Below, in pieces: positions 31,323 to 41,995 of a stretch of DNA of 64,000 nt. The DNA lies in contig NZ_QLMH01000001.1 in the NCBI RefSeq assembly GCF_003259935.1, positions 222,004 through 286,003 on the forward strand, in the 5' to 3' direction. The position numbers were made by a program, and so were the translations under genes. Source of the DNA: Paranoxybacillus vitaminiphilus. Lineage in GTDB: Bacteria > Bacillota > Bacilli > Bacillales > Anoxybacillaceae. How positions within the stretch are numbered: the first letter of the stretch is position 1; the number at the start of each line of letters is the position of its first letter. The notes below the pieces were generated by a model, which saw only the letters and a program-made list of their open reading frames with translations, made no database searches and had not been told where the DNA came from.

Positions 31323-33733
31323 AAGTCGCAGCAGTTATTGTTGATGTGCCGACACGGCAAACCGATCGGCCTTTCGACTACTTAATACCGGAAAAGTGGG
31401 AGAATGTTCTTCAAGTCGGCATGCGTGTCACTGTTCCGTTTGGCCCTAGACTGTTGCAAGGATTTGTCATTGAGATAAAAACTCATTCAGAGTTTAAGAC
31501 GCTGAAACCAATCCAAGAGATTGTCGATGTCACACCTGTTTTAAACGAGGAATTACTAGGGCTGGGAAAATGGCTGACAGAAACGACACTATGTTTTATG
31601 ATTTCCGCTTTTCAGGCGATGCTGCCGGCAGCGATGAAAGCGAAATACGAAAAAGAAATTCATCTTGTAAGCTCAGAGCATCGCGCTTATTTGCATGCAG
31701 ACGTTCAGCCGTTTTTTGCTCATCGTTCTGTCATTCCGTGGAAAGAAATTGAAAATACGGATATACTGCCGCTTTTGCAAAAAGAGATTCAAAAAGGTCA
31801 TTTAGAAGTCGTCTATCGCGTGAAAGAAAAAGGAACAAAGAAAACAATGAAATATGTAGCCCTTGCTCTGCCGGCCGAGGAAGCAAAAGAAATGATGAAC
31901 AAGCTCCCGACACAAGCAGCAAAGCAAAAAGAAATCATTGCATGTTTACTTTCTTGCCCTGAAGGAATGTTGCTGAAAGATTTGCTGGAGTTGACAGGGG
32001 CTTCTTCATCATCGGCAAAAGCGCTTCTGAACAAAGGTGTAATTGTAGAGCAAGAGATCGAAATTTATCGCGATCCTTACGAACACCGTGAATTTGTCAA
32101 AACGGAGCCGCTTCCTCTGACGGAGGAACAGCAACGGGCAATCGAACCGATATTAGAAAGCGTGCGCACCAACAAACATGAAATATTTTTAATGTATGGT
32201 GTGACAGGCAGCGGTAAAACCGAAGTGTACATGCAGGCGATTGATGAAGTATTGAAGCAAGGAAAAGAAGCCATTGTGCTAGTGCCCGAAATTTCGCTCA
32301 CTCCGCAAATGGTTGAACGGTTTAAAGGGCGGTTCGGTTCACAAGTAGCTGTTCTTCATAGCGGTTTATCCGTCGGTGAAAAATACGATGAATGGCGAAA
32401 AATTCATCGGAAAGAAGTAAAACTTGTTGTTGGTGCCCGTTCAGCTATTTTTGCCCCATTCGAAAATATCGGCATGATTATTATTGATGAAGAGCATGAA
32501 GCGAGTTATAAACAAGAAGAAAATCCGCGCTATCATGCCCGCGATGTCGCGATTTACCGCGCCCGTTTTCATCAATGTCCCGTCGTGCTTGGCAGCGCCA
32601 CCCCATCGCTTGAATCATTTGCCAGGGCACAAAAAGGGGTTTATCGCTTGCTTACATTAAAAAAACGGATGAATGAAAAAGGCTTGCCATCCGTCGAAGT
32701 TGTCGACATGCGCGAAGAACTGCGAAGCGGCAATCGTTCCATGTTTTCCCGCATCTTATTTGACAAATTGAAAGACCGCTTAGAGCGGGGCGAGCAATCT
32801 GTCTTATTTTTAAACCGCCGCGGCTATTCAACGTTTGTCATGTGCCGCGACTGCGGATATGTGATCAATTGTCCGCATTGCGATATTTCCCTGACATATC
32901 ATCGCGTGCAGCAGCGCTTAAAATGTCATTATTGCGGTTATGAAGAACCAATTGCTTATCGTTGTCCATCTTGTCAAAGTGAGCATATTCGTTTTTTTGG
33001 AACGGGGACGCAAAAAGTCGAAGAAGAGTTGGCAAAATTGCTGCCAGAAGCAAGAGTGATTCGCATGGATGTCGATACGACAAGCCGAAAAGGGGCACAT
33101 GAGCAGCTGTTACATGAGTTTGGCGCAGGAAATGCTGACATATTGTTAGGGACGCAAATGATTGCAAAAGGATTGGATTTTCCAAAAGTGACGCTTGTCG
33201 GCGTTTTAGCGGCGGATACGATGCTTCGTCTTCCCGACTTTCGCGCTTCGGAAAAGACGTTTCAGCTGCTGACGCAAGTAAGCGGACGAGCCGGACGCCA
33301 TGAATTGCCTGGGGAAGTCGTTATTCAAACATATACTCCGGAGCATTACAGTGTAGAATTGGCAGCAAAGTACGATTATGAAATGTTTTATCAAAGAGAG
33401 ATGCGAATTCGCAAGCTGCACGGTTATCCGCCGTTTTATTATTTGGCTCTTATTACCGTATCCCATCCGGAATTAACAAAAGCGGTGGCGACAACAGAAA
33501 AAATCACAGCACATTTACGAAACCACTTATCTTCTGAGACAATGATTCTCGGTCCTGTCGCTTCGCCAATTGCCAGGTTGAACGATAGATATCGCTATCA
33601 ATGCATGATAAAATACAAGCGGGAACCAAAGTTTACCGAGACGTTAAAAACGATTGTTGATCACTATCAGCAGGAAATCGCTCAAGGACAGCTGCAAATT
33701 ACGATTGATTTAAATCCGTATATGATGATGTAA
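31319..33733 (+). CDS. priA: Primosomal replication-restart helicase PriA
   Basis: An 804-aa superfamily 2 DEAH-type helicase. An N-terminal DNA-binding domain (1-about 250, opening AAVIVDVPTRQTDRPFDYLIP) precedes helicase lobe 1 with Walker A GVTGSGKT (294-301) and DEEH. A zinc-binding insertion carries eight cysteines in CRDCGYVINCPHCD and CHYCGYEEPIAYRCPSCQ. Lobe 2 has GTQMIAKGLDFPKVTLVGVL and SGRAGRHELPG. It recognises stalled forks and D-loops and loads the replicative helicase. ATGA overlap with coaBC; def follows 16 nt after the stop. Confidence 0.96.
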   Translation: MKVAAVIVDVPTRQTDRPFDYLIPEKWENVLQVGMRVTVPFGPRLLQGFVIEIKTHSEFKTLKPIQEIVDVTPVLNEELLGLGKWLTETTLCFMISAFQAMLPAAMKAKYEKEIHLVSSEHRAYLHADVQPFFAHRSVIPWKEIENTDILPLLQKEIQKGHLEVVYRVKEKGTKKTMKYVALALPAEEAKEMMNKLPTQAAKQKEIIACLLSCPEGMLLKDLLELTGASSSSAKALLNKGVIVEQEIEIYRDPYEHREFVKTEPLPLTEEQQRAIEPILESVRTNKHEIFLMYGVTGSGKTEVYMQAIDEVLKQGKEAIVLVPEISLTPQMVERFKGRFGSQVAVLHSGLSVGEKYDEWRKIHRKEVKLVVGARSAIFAPFENIGMIIIDEEHEASYKQEENPRYHARDVAIYRARFHQCPVVLGSATPSLESFARAQKGVYRLLTLKKRMNEKGLPSVEVVDMREELRSGNRSMFSRILFDKLKDRLERGEQSVLFLNRRGYSTFVMCRDCGYVINCPHCDISLTYHRVQQRLKCHYCGYEEPIAYRCPSCQSEHIRFFGTGTQKVEEELAKLLPEARVIRMDVDTTSRKGAHEQLLHEFGAGNADILLGTQMIAKGLDFPKVTLVGVLAADTMLRLPDFRASEKTFQLLTQVSGRAGRHELPGEVVIQTYTPEHYSVELAAKYDYEMFYQREMRIRKLHGYPPFYYLALITVSHPELTKAVATTEKITAHLRNHLSSETMILGPVASPIARLNDRYRYQCMIKYKREPKFTETLKTIVDHYQQEIAQGQLQITIDLNPYMMM

Positions 33734-33749
33734 ATTGGAGGAAATAACA

Positions 33750-34223
33750 TTGGCAATATTAGAAATTGTAAAATACCCGGCAGAAGTGTTAGAAACGGTT
33801 TGTGAAAAAGTAACACAATTCGATCGCAATCTTATTAGATTATTAAATGACATGTATGATACAATGCTTGCAGCAGACGGTGTCGGGCTGGCAGCTCCGC
33901 AAGTCGGAATTGCCAAGCAAATTGCCGTTGTTGATATTGGTGATAAGCATGGAAAGATTGAACTGATTAATCCTGTCATTCTTGAAGAGCGCGGCGAACA
34001 AGTCGGTCCTGAAGGGTGCCTAAGTTTTCCGGGCCTTTTCGGTGAAGTAAAGCGTGCAGATTATGTGAAAGTACGGGCGCAAAACCGCCGCGGACGTGTA
34101 TTCACGTTGGAAGCAACAGGCTTTTTAGCGCGCGCCTTACAGCATGAAATCGATCATTTAAATGGAATTTTATTTACATCAAAAGTGATTCGCTATTATA
34201 AAGACGGAGAGTTGGAAGGGTAG
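33750..34223 (+). CDS. def: Peptide deformylase
   Basis: A 157-aa metalloprotease removing the formyl group from nascent proteins. All three motifs are present: GVGLAAPQ (44-51), EGCLS with metal ligand Cys90, and HEIDH (132-136). TTG 33750 is chosen as start: GGAGGA (33737-33742) is 7 nt upstream and the product then starts at the conserved position. The frame further upstream begins inside the SD. It is the B. subtilis-like short type. It is adjacent to fmt, whose product adds the formyl group to initiator tRNA. Confidence 0.95.
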   Translation: MAILEIVKYPAEVLETVCEKVTQFDRNLIRLLNDMYDTMLAADGVGLAAPQVGIAKQIAVVDIGDKHGKIELINPVILEERGEQVGPEGCLSFPGLFGEVKRADYVKVRAQNRRGRVFTLEATGFLARALQHEIDHLNGILFTSKVIRYYKDGELEG

Positions 34224-34235
34224 GTTGGTTTCGAG

Positions 34236-35192
34236 ATGGTAAGAGTTGTTTTTATGGGGACTCCTGATTTTTCAGTTCCCGTGTTGCAGCAATTAATCAA
34301 GGATGGATATAACGTAGTTGGCGTTGTGACACAACCGGATAAACCAAAAGGGCGTAAAAAAGAATTAACCCCTCCACCTGTGAAAGTGGAGGCACAAAAG
34401 CATGGGATTCTGGTCTTGCAGCCGACAAAGATTCGCGAGAAGGAGCAATATGAACAAGTGCTCGCTCTCGAGCCGGATTTAATCGTGACAGCGGCATTTG
34501 GGCAAATATTACCGAAAGAGTTACTTGAAGCTCCCAAATATGGCTGTATTAACGTCCATGCTTCACTGCTTCCGGAGCTTCGTGGCGGTGCGCCGATTCA
34601 CTATGCCATTTTACAAGGAAAAGAAAAAACAGGAATTACAATCATGTATATGGTTGAAAAACTTGATGCAGGCGATATTTTAACGCAGGTAGAAGTTCCG
34701 ATTACAGAAACAGACACAGTCGGCACGCTTCATGATAAATTAAGCGAAGCCGGGGCAAAACTGTTATCAGAAACGATTCCGCTTTTACTAGAAGGAAAAA
34801 TCACCCCGGTGAAACAAAATGATGAAGAGGCGACATTTGCCTACAACATTAAACGAGAACAAGAAAAGATTGACTGGACAAAATCAGGAGAGGAAATTTA
34901 CAACCATATTCGCGGCTTGAATCCGTGGCCGGTTGCTTATACAACAATGGGCGGGCAAGTATGGAAAATTTGGTGGGGTGAAAAAGTTGCGGCCCGCAAA
35001 ACGGCAGAGCCAGGCACAATTATCGAGCTTAGTGAAGATGGAATCGTTGTAGCGACAGGAAATGAAACAGCCATCAAAATTACGGAACTGCAGCCAGCTG
35101 GCAAAAAGCGAATGAGCGGAGCGGAATTTTTACGCGGTGCTGGCGCCAGCTTAACAATCGGTACAAAGTTAGGAGTCGACAATGAAGAGTAA
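34236..35192 (+). CDS. fmt: Methionyl-tRNA formyltransferase
   Basis: A 318-aa enzyme formylating Met-tRNAi with 10-formyl-THF. The N-terminal formyltransferase domain starts [20 protein letters not shown] and has the catalytic region [17 protein letters not shown]. The C-terminal domain (from about 205) begins with [15 protein letters not shown] and ends with GAEFLRGAG. It forms the usual def-fmt pair and overlaps rsmB by 11 bases. Confidence 0.96.
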   Translation: MVRVVFMGTPDFSVPVLQQLIKDGYNVVGVVTQPDKPKGRKKELTPPPVKVEAQKHGILVLQPTKIREKEQYEQVLALEPDLIVTAAFGQILPKELLEAPKYGCINVHASLLPELRGGAPIHYAILQGKEKTGITIMYMVEKLDAGDILTQVEVPITETDTVGTLHDKLSEAGAKLLSETIPLLLEGKITPVKQNDEEATFAYNIKREQEKIDWTKSGEEIYNHIRGLNPWPVAYTTMGGQVWKIWWGEKVAARKTAEPGTIIELSEDGIVVATGNETAIKITELQPAGKKRMSGAEFLRGAGASLTIGTKLGVDNEE

Positions 35193-36525
35193 AAATGTAA
35201 GAGAAGTAGCACTGGAAACGTTGTTAGCGATTGAAAAAAATCAAGCGTACAGCAACCTTCTGCTTAATAAAATGATTGAAAAGCATCAGCTATCGTCTAA
35301 AGATGTTGGATTGTTGACAGAAATCGTTTATGGGACTATCCAACGCCGTGATACGCTTGACTATTTTTTGCGTCCTTTTTTAAAGAAAGCAAACAAGCTT
35401 GAAGTTTGGGTAAAGGTATTGCTTCGGTTATCTTTATATCAAATGCTTTATCTTGACCGCGTTCCAGACCGCGCTGCGATATACGAAGCCGTTGAGATTG
35501 CGAAAAAGCGGGGGCATAAAGGAATCGCTTCAATGGTAAACGGAGTGCTCCGCGCCATTCAGCGCGAAGGAGTGCCTTCGCTTGAACAGATTGCTGATCC
35601 GGTTGAACGTTTAGCGGTGGAAACAAGCCACCCATTATGGCTTGTCAAGCGCTGGGTCAAGCAGTTTGGAATGGACGAAGCACGAAAAATGTGCGAAACG
35701 AATTTGCTGCCGCCGGAGCAAACCGCGCGTGTAAATATCACAAGAGCTACGGTTGATGAAACAATCGAACGTTTGCGTCAAGAGGGAGTTGAAGTGGCAA
35801 GCGGAGATGTTGCACCCGAGGCAATCAAAGCAGAAAAGGGCAACCTCGCTCATACGCTGGCCTACAAGGAAGGTTATTTGACAATACAAGACGAGAGTTC
35901 CATGTTGGTCGCAAAGGCACTTGGAGTGAAAGAAAACGAGCGAATATTAGATAGCTGCGCGGCTCCTGGCGGAAAATCAACACATATTGCCGAATTAATG
36001 CATAATACGGGACAAGTTGTCTCATTAGATATTCACGACCACAAAGTAAAATTAATTCAAGAACAAGCAGCACGGTTGCACCTAACGAACATCGAAACAA
36101 AAGTGTTGGACAGCCGGAAAGCCGGGGAATCCTTCGCGAAAGAATCATTTGATAAAATTTTAGTGGACGCTCCATGTACAGGTTTTGGCGTATTACGCCG
36201 CAAACCGGACATCAAATATGTCAAAACAGAAAGCGATATTCGCGAGTTAGCGAAAATTCAGCGAGAAATTTTAGATGCGGTTGCCCCGTTATTAAAAAAA
36301 GGCGGCATCCTTGTTTATAGCACTTGTACAGTCGATCAAGAGGAAAACAGTGATGTTATAAAAGATTTCTTAGAGCATCATCCAGAGTTTGTAACGGATG
36401 AGACAATGAAAGAGCGACTTCCTAAAAAGGTGCAGCCATATGTTAAAAACGGGCAGCTGCAAATATTACCACATTACTTTGGCTCAGACGGATTTTTTAT
36501 TGCAGCATTACGAAAGAAGGTGTAA
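35182..36525 (+). CDS. rsmB: 16S rRNA (cytosine-967-C5)-methyltransferase RsmB
   Basis: A 447-aa protein with an N-terminal NusB-like RNA-binding domain (about 1-140: [20 protein letters not shown]) and a C-terminal SAM-dependent methyltransferase. The AdoMet motif is [14 protein letters not shown]. Catalytic cysteines are Cys382 in [11 protein letters not shown] and Cys332 in [15 protein letters not shown] lies 7 nt before the ATG, inside fmt. It methylates C967 (E. coli numbering) of 16S rRNA before 30S completion. It is followed by rlmN after 5 nt, continuing an rRNA-modification run. Confidence 0.95.
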   Translation: MKSKNVREVALETLLAIEKNQAYSNLLLNKMIEKHQLSSKDVGLLTEIVYGTIQRRDTLDYFLRPFLKKANKLEVWVKVLLRLSLYQMLYLDRVPDRAAIYEAVEIAKKRGHKGIASMVNGVLRAIQREGVPSLEQIADPVERLAVETSHPLWLVKRWVKQFGMDEARKMCETNLLPPEQTARVNITRATVDETIERLRQEGVEVASGDVAPEAIKAEKGNLAHTLAYKEGYLTIQDESSMLVAKALGVKENERILDSCAAPGGKSTHIAELMHNTGQVVSLDIHDHKVKLIQEQAARLHLTNIETKVLDSRKAGESFAKESFDKILVDAPCTGFGVLRRKPDIKYVKTESDIRELAKIQREILDAVAPLLKKGGILVYSTCTVDQEENSDVIKDFLEHHPEFVTDETMKERLPKKVQPYVKNGQLQILPHYFGSDGFFIAALRKKV

Positions 36526-36530
36526 GTTCA

Positions 36531-37625
36531 TTGGAAAAAACAGAAAGTACAATAAGAAAAACATCGGAAACAGCAGTTCGCAAACCATCCATTTATTCAT
36601 TAAAATTGGAAGAGTTGAAAGCGTGGATCGAAGAGCAAGGTGAAAAACCGTTTCGCGCCACGCAAATTTTCGAGTGGCTTTATCAAAAGCGGGTCACTAC
36701 GTTTGACGAAATGACCAATCTTCCAAAAAATTTGCGTGAGAAGCTAAAAGAAAATTTCGTCATTACTACGTTAAAAACACTTGTCCAGCAAACATCAAAA
36801 GACGGTACAATGAAGTTTTTATTTGAACTTCATGACGGATACTCCATTGAAACGGTATTAATGAGACATGATTACGGCAACTCGATTTGTGTCACGACAC
36901 AAGTAGGCTGCCGCATTGGATGTACGTTTTGCGCCTCAACGCTTGGAGGATTAAAACGAAATCTCGAAGCCGGAGAAATTGTTGCCCAAGTTGTGAAAGT
37001 GCAAAAAGCGCTTGATGAGCAAGGAGAGCGCGTCAGCAGCATTGTCGTGATGGGAATCGGTGAGCCGTTTGACAACTATGATGAGTTAATTAAGTTTTTA
37101 AAAATTGTGAATCACAATAAAGGATTAAATATCGGTGCCCGTCATATTACAGTATCAACAAGCGGGATTATCCCTAAAATTTACAAATTCGCTGATGAAA
37201 ATATGCAAATTAATTTTGCGATTTCTTTACATGCTCCGAATACAGAACTGCGCACAAAGCTAATGCCGATTAATAAAGCGTATAAGCTGCCGGACTTAAT
37301 GGAGGCAATTCGCTATTATATCGAAAAAACGGGACGCCGCGTTACGTTTGAATACGGTTTATTTGGCGGAGTCAATGATCAAATCGAACACGCGGAAGAA
37401 TTAGCTAAACTTATTAAAGGATTAAAATGCCATGTCAATCTCATTCCTGTGAACTATGTACCGGAGCGAAATTATGTGCGAACACCGCGTGACCAAATTT
37501 TTGCATTTGAACGCACGTTAAAGAAACATGGCATTAATGTCACCATTCGCCGCGAGCAAGGACACGATATTGATGCAGCATGCGGGCAGCTTCGCGCGAA
37601 GGAGCGAAAAGAAGAGACGAGGTGA
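36531..37625 (+). CDS. rlmN: Dual-specificity RNA methyltransferase RlmN (radical SAM)
   Basis: A 364-aa radical SAM enzyme that methylates C2 of adenosine 2503 in 23S rRNA and A37 in some tRNAs. The 4Fe-4S motif CxxxCxxC is C127/C131/C134 ([10 protein letters not shown]); a second catalytic Cys351 is in DAACGQL near the C-terminus. An N-terminal HhH-like accessory domain includes [21 protein letters not shown] at 36531 is the likely start, with AGAAGGTG (36515-36522) 8 nt upstream. Cfr-type resistance methylases are related, but length and sequence fit housekeeping RlmN. Confidence 0.94.
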   Translation: MEKTESTIRKTSETAVRKPSIYSLKLEELKAWIEEQGEKPFRATQIFEWLYQKRVTTFDEMTNLPKNLREKLKENFVITTLKTLVQQTSKDGTMKFLFELHDGYSIETVLMRHDYGNSICVTTQVGCRIGCTFCASTLGGLKRNLEAGEIVAQVVKVQKALDEQGERVSSIVVMGIGEPFDNYDELIKFLKIVNHNKGLNIGARHITVSTSGIIPKIYKFADENMQINFAISLHAPNTELRTKLMPINKAYKLPDLMEAIRYYIEKTGRRVTFEYGLFGGVNDQIEHAEELAKLIKGLKCHVNLIPVNYVPERNYVRTPRDQIFAFERTLKKHGINVTIRREQGHDIDAACGQLRAKERKEETR

Positions 37626-37629
37626 AACA

Positions 37630-38379
37630 ATGAAAGTCGCTTTTCAAACCGACATTGGGAAAATAAGACCTCACAACGAAGATTGCGGCGGAATTTTTGT
37701 TAATAAAGATGGTGATTATTTAGCGGTTGTTGCCGATGGAATGGGTGGTCATCGCGCTGGAGATGTAGCGAGTGAAATGACCATTACGTATTTAAAAAAG
37801 ATGTGGGAAGAGACAACAAACATCTCTTCCCCGCAAATCGCTGAACAATGGTTAAAGGAACATGTCGCGAAAGTAAATGAATCGTTATTTGAGCATGCGC
37901 TCCATCATGATGAATGCCAAGGAATGGGGACAACGATCGTCAGTGCCATTTGCACAAAACAATTTGTAACAGTTGGCCATATTGGCGACAGCCGCTGTTA
38001 TGTGCTCAACGCTTGCGGATTTCAGCAAGTAACAGAAGACCACTCGCTTGTCAATGAATTAGTAAAAACAGGACAAATTTCCAAAGAAGACGCGGAGTAC
38101 CATCCGCGGAAAAATGTGTTATTGCGTGCGCTCGGAACAGAAAGACAAGTGAAAATGGATATTAAATCTCTTGTCTTAGAGGAGAACGATATATTGCTTT
38201 TATGTTCCGATGGATTATCGAATAAAGTGTCTGAGCAAGCGATGATAGAGATATTAACGTCTGAGCAGTCTATTGAAAATAAAGCGCAGGCGCTAATTGA
38301 TTTAGCCAATGAACATGGCGGAGAAGACAATATCACATTGGCAATCATTGAATTTTCATCGGAACGTGAAAGTGGGTGA
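37630..38379 (+). CDS. prpC: PP2C-type serine/threonine protein phosphatase PrpC
   Basis: A 249-aa metal-dependent phosphatase. Motifs: RPHNED near the N-terminus, VADGMGGHRAGD with metal-binding Asp, GHIGDSRCYV, DHSLVNELVKTG, LLCSDGLSNKV and GGEDNITLAII. It reverses phosphorylation by PrkC, encoded 6 nt downstream. ATG 37630 is preceded by GAGGTG; an in-frame ATG at 37528 lies inside rlmN and adds 34 unconserved residues. The pair adjusts translation factors, cell-wall metabolism and spore germination responses to muropeptides. Confidence 0.95.
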   Translation: MKVAFQTDIGKIRPHNEDCGGIFVNKDGDYLAVVADGMGGHRAGDVASEMTITYLKKMWEETTNISSPQIAEQWLKEHVAKVNESLFEHALHHDECQGMGTTIVSAICTKQFVTVGHIGDSRCYVLNACGFQQVTEDHSLVNELVKTGQISKEDAEYHPRKNVLLRALGTERQVKMDIKSLVLEENDILLLCSDGLSNKVSEQAMIEILTSEQSIENKAQALIDLANEHGGEDNITLAIIEFSSERESG

Positions 38380-38385
38380 TGGCGC

Positions 38386-40335
38386 GTGCTCATTGGTAAA
38401 AGATTGAACGGTCGCTATAAAATCATCGAAATGATTGGCGGCGGTGGAATGGCTAATGTATATTTGGCCAGAGACATGATTTTAGAGCGCGATGTAGCCA
38501 TTAAAGTATTGCGTCTTGATTTTTCCGGAGATGAACAATTTATTAAACGATTTCGACGGGAAGCACAGGCGGCAACGAGTTTAAACCATGAGAACATTGT
38601 CAGCATTTATGATGTCGGCGAAGATGAAGGCATTTATTATATTGTGATGGAATATGTGCGGGGGATGACATTAAAGCAATATATTCAGCAGCATGCACCA
38701 CTTAGCGTTCCAAAGGCATTAAACATTATGGCGCAGTTAACTTCTGCGATCTCACACGCACATCAAAACCGAATTGTCCATCGCGATATTAAACCGCAAA
38801 ACATTCTCATTAATGAAAACGGAATCGTGAAAGTTACCGATTTTGGTATTGCTATTGCGTTAAGTTCGACAACGATTACGCAAACGAATTCCGTATTAGG
38901 TTCTGTTCATTATTTATCGCCTGAGCAGGCACGTGGCGGCATTGCTACCGAAAAATCAGATATTTACTCATTAGGGATTGTCATGTTTGAACTTTTAACC
39001 GGGAGATTACCGTTTTCCGGCGAATCGGCCGTTTCCATCGTGTTAAAGCATTTACAAACGGAGACCCCTTCACCAAAAGCGTGGAATCCTTCTATACCGC
39101 AAAGTGTTGAAAACATTATATTAAAAGCAACAGCTAAAGATCCGTTCCACCGCTATCAATCGGTTGAAGAAATGGAAGAAGATATTCGCACGGCATTAAA
39201 TCCTGAACGGTTAAACGAGAAGAAATTTACGATTGTCGATGACGATGAAGCGACAAAAGCTGTACCAATTATTAAAAATCTCAATCATATACGAGATAAC
39301 CAACAGACGATTGTGCATGATTCTTTGGAAAAAGAAAATCAGCCGGAACAAACAAAACAACCAAAAAAGAAAAAGAAATGGGCCATATGGCTTGTTTCAC
39401 TCTTTATTTTTCTTATTGTCGCAGGCATAAGTGCGATTACTTGGATTCCTTCCATTATACTTCCTGATGATGTCGCCGTCCCTGATGTAGCTAACAAAGA
39501 CTACGACAAAGCTGTTACGGAATTAGCTTCGTTAGGGTTCAAGATTAAAGAGACAATCTCGGTGGAGAACAACGAAGTTCCCGAAGGAAAAGTGATTCGC
39601 ACGAAGCCGGAAGCAGGAAAAACGGTGAAAGAAGGAACAGAAATTACGATTTATAAGAGCGTTGGAAAAAAGAAAATAGAATTTGGCAATTTTATTGGGG
39701 AAGATATTGAAGATATAGAGCAAACACTGCGAAATCAAAATTTTCTCCTTGTCGAACGTGATGAAGTGTATAGCGACGAGCCGGTGGGAACGATTATTGC
39801 CCAATCTCCATCACCGGGAGAAAAAGTAGTGCCAGACGAAACGGAAGTAACTTTCACTGTCAGTCTAGGTCCAGAAAAAATTACATTAAAAGATTTATCC
39901 GGTTATACCGAAAAAAGTGTTCGTGATTATGCCGAGGAACAAGGGCTATATGTACTTGTAAAGTACGAGCATTCCGATAAAGTTCCCGAAGGGCTTGTTA
40001 TTTCACAAACCCCTAAGGCGAATGCAAAGCTTGAAAAAGGAGCAACGGTAACCGTAATCATCTCCAAAGGGAAAGAACCGCTTCCAGAAAAAAAAGTAAT
40101 GCAGGAAATTGAAATTCCGTATGAGCCGGTACATGCCGGAGAAGTTGTCGAAGCGCAGTTATACATTCAAGATGCGAAACACGATATGGCAAAACCGTAT
40201 AAAACGTACAGATTGACAGAAACGGTGAAAGAAAAAGTAGAATTTATTATTCGTCCTGAAGAAACAGGCTATTATCGCGTGATTATTAATAACGAAATAA
40301 AGCGTGAAGGAGTTGTTCCATACCCAAATACATAA
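38386..40335 (+). CDS. prkC: Membrane Ser/Thr kinase with PASTA domains, PrkC
   Basis: A 649-aa, single-pass membrane kinase. The N-terminal Hanks-type kinase has Gly-loop IGGGGMANVY, catalytic Lys40, HRDIKPQN with Asp134, and DFG at 152-154; the activation segment is Thr-rich (STTITQTNS). A basic stretch and a transmembrane helix (about 333-355) lead to three extracellular PASTA repeats (from about 363, 431 and 498) that bind muropeptides, then a C-terminal beta domain. GTG 38386 is the start. It senses peptidoglycan fragments, including at spore germination. It works opposite PrpC. Confidence 0.96.
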   Translation: MLIGKRLNGRYKIIEMIGGGGMANVYLARDMILERDVAIKVLRLDFSGDEQFIKRFRREAQAATSLNHENIVSIYDVGEDEGIYYIVMEYVRGMTLKQYIQQHAPLSVPKALNIMAQLTSAISHAHQNRIVHRDIKPQNILINENGIVKVTDFGIAIALSSTTITQTNSVLGSVHYLSPEQARGGIATEKSDIYSLGIVMFELLTGRLPFSGESAVSIVLKHLQTETPSPKAWNPSIPQSVENIILKATAKDPFHRYQSVEEMEEDIRTALNPERLNEKKFTIVDDDEATKAVPIIKNLNHIRDNQQTIVHDSLEKENQPEQTKQPKKKKKWAIWLVSLFIFLIVAGISAITWIPSIILPDDVAVPDVANKDYDKAVTELASLGFKIKETISVENNEVPEGKVIRTKPEAGKTVKEGTEITIYKSVGKKKIEFGNFIGEDIEDIEQTLRNQNFLLVERDEVYSDEPVGTIIAQSPSPGEKVVPDETEVTFTVSLGPEKITLKDLSGYTEKSVRDYAEEQGLYVLVKYEHSDKVPEGLVISQTPKANAKLEKGATVTVIISKGKEPLPEKKVMQEIEIPYEPVHAGEVVEAQLYIQDAKHDMAKPYKTYRLTETVKEKVEFIIRPEETGYYRVIINNEIKREGVVPYPNT

Positions 40336-40354
40336 CATATTAAGGAGTGATGCT

Positions 40355-41236
40355 ATGGCAGAAGGAAAAATTATTAAAGCATTAAGCGGATTTTATTATG
40401 TGTTAAGTGGCGGGGAAGTATTTCAATGCCGCGGCCGCGGCGTATTTCGGAAACATAAAATTACTCCCCTTGTTGGCGATGAAGTCGTTTTCCAGGCAGA
40501 GAATAAAACAGATGGTTATATTATGGAAATCCGCGAGCGGAAAAATGAATTGATTCGTCCGCCAATTGCCAATATTGACCAGGCAATTCTCGTCTTTTCT
40601 GCAGTGCAGCCGGATTTTAGCCCTGGTTTGCTTGACAGATTTCTTGTTTTGATTGAAGCAAAAGATATTCGTCCGATTATCGTGATTAGCAAAATGGATT
40701 TAACCGATCATAAAACAAAGCCAATCGTGGAGAAATATGCGAATGACTATCGAAGCATCGGCTATGAAGTTATTGAAACTTCAGCGGTGACAAAGGACGG
40801 AGTGGCTCTGCTGCTGCCGTATTTAGAAGGCTGCACGTCTGTATTTGCTGGTCAATCAGGAGTTGGCAAGTCATCGCTTCTCAATGCATTACGTCCCGAC
40901 CTGCAATTAAAGACAAATGATATTTCTACACACTTAGGCCGGGGAAAGCATACAACTCGTCATGTCGAGCTGTTAGAAATTGGCGGCGGCTTAGTAGCTG
41001 ACACACCGGGGTTTAGTTCGCTTGAATTTAATGAAATTGAAGCAGAACAATTGCCGCTTTGTTTTCCGGAATTTCGCGAGCGCGCTCATGAATGTAAATT
41101 CCGCGGCTGCACGCATATTGCCGAACCGAAATGCGCTGTAAAAGCAGCGCTTGAGGCTGGAGAAATACAAAGCTATCGATATGAACACTATTTAAGCTTT
41201 ATGGAGGAAATTAAAGAAAGAAAGCCGAGGTATTAA
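40355..41236 (+). CDS. rsgA: Ribosome small-subunit-dependent GTPase RsgA
   Basis: A 293-aa circularly permuted GTPase: an N-terminal OB fold, then G4 (VISKMDLT) before G1 ([14 protein letters not shown]) and G3 (DTPGFSS), then a zinc knuckle C-x(6)-C-x-H-x(5)-C ([14 protein letters not shown]). It checks late 30S maturation and is activated by the mature subunit. AAGGAG (40342-40347) lies 7 nt before ATG 40355; the in-frame start at 40304 is inside prkC. Paralogue-free here; the B. subtilis orthologue is YloQ (CpgA), also linked to cell-wall metabolism. Confidence 0.95.
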   Translation: MAEGKIIKALSGFYYVLSGGEVFQCRGRGVFRKHKITPLVGDEVVFQAENKTDGYIMEIRERKNELIRPPIANIDQAILVFSAVQPDFSPGLLDRFLVLIEAKDIRPIIVISKMDLTDHKTKPIVEKYANDYRSIGYEVIETSAVTKDGVALLLPYLEGCTSVFAGQSGVGKSSLLNALRPDLQLKTNDISTHLGRGKHTTRHVELLEIGGGLVADTPGFSSLEFNEIEAEQLPLCFPEFRERAHECKFRGCTHIAEPKCAVKAALEAGEIQSYRYEHYLSFMEEIKERKPRY

Positions 41237-41241
41237 AATCG

Positions 41242-41892
41242 ATGATTAAAATCGCTCCTTCCATATTATCAGCCAATTTTGCAAAGCTTGCCGAGGAAAT
41301 CGCTGATGTGGAAAAAGGTGGTGCCGATTACATTCATGTCGATGTGATGGATGGGCACTTTGTTCCGAACATTACAATCGGGCCGCTAGTCGTCGAAGCG
41401 ATTCGTCCGATTACAAAGCTTCCTCTTGATGTACATTTAATGATTGAAAATCCCGATCAATATATTCCAGTGTTTGCAAAAGCAGGAGCAGATTATTTAT
41501 CTGTCCATGTTGAAGCTTGTCCGCACTTGCACCGCACGATCCATCTTATTAAAGAGCATGGTGTCAAAGCAGGAGTTGTATTAAATCCGCATACACCTGT
41601 TGCGATGATCGAACATATTATCGCTGATGTTGATTTAGTGTTATTAATGACGGTAAACCCAGGATTTGGTGGGCAAAAATTTATTCATTCGGTGTTACCA
41701 AAAATCGGGCGTGTTGCGCAAATGGTAAAAGAGCGAGGGTTAAAGGTCGAAATTGAGGTGGATGGCGGGGTGAACGAAGACACCGCAAAACTTTGTGTTG
41801 AGGCAGGAGCAAACGTATTAGTCGCAGGCTCAGCAATTTATAATAAAAAAGATCGTGCTGCAGCCATTCGTGCGATTCGCGGTGAATCATAA
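41242..41892 (+). CDS. rpe: Ribulose-phosphate 3-epimerase
   Basis: A 216-aa TIM-barrel epimerase interconverting ribulose 5-phosphate and xylulose 5-phosphate in the pentose phosphate pathway. Signatures: [29 protein letters not shown] (metal ligand His and catalytic Asp), [22 protein letters not shown] and EVDGGVN. It follows rsgA by 5 nt and is closed by a hairpin. Confidence 0.96.
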   Translation: MIKIAPSILSANFAKLAEEIADVEKGGADYIHVDVMDGHFVPNITIGPLVVEAIRPITKLPLDVHLMIENPDQYIPVFAKAGADYLSVHVEACPHLHRTIHLIKEHGVKAGVVLNPHTPVAMIEHIIADVDLVLLMTVNPGFGGQKFIHSVLPKIGRVAQMVKERGLKVEIEVDGGVNEDTAKLCVEAGANVLVAGSAIYNKKDRAAAIRAIRGES

Positions 41893-41898
41893 AAAAAT

Positions 41899-41945
41899 AG
41901 GGGGCTGATTCTCTCCAGATGCACCGAGAGATAGGCCTCTTTTTC
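41899..41945 (+). terminator. Terminator after rpe
   Basis: An imperfect hairpin pairing GGGGGCTGATTCTCTC with GAGAGATAGGCCTC around CAGATGCACC, followed by TTTTTC. It closes the def-to-rpe run. Confidence 0.65.
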
Positions 41946-41995
41946 ATTTTATGCTCAGATGATATAGTGAAAGAAGTAATACGGCAGGAGAGGAG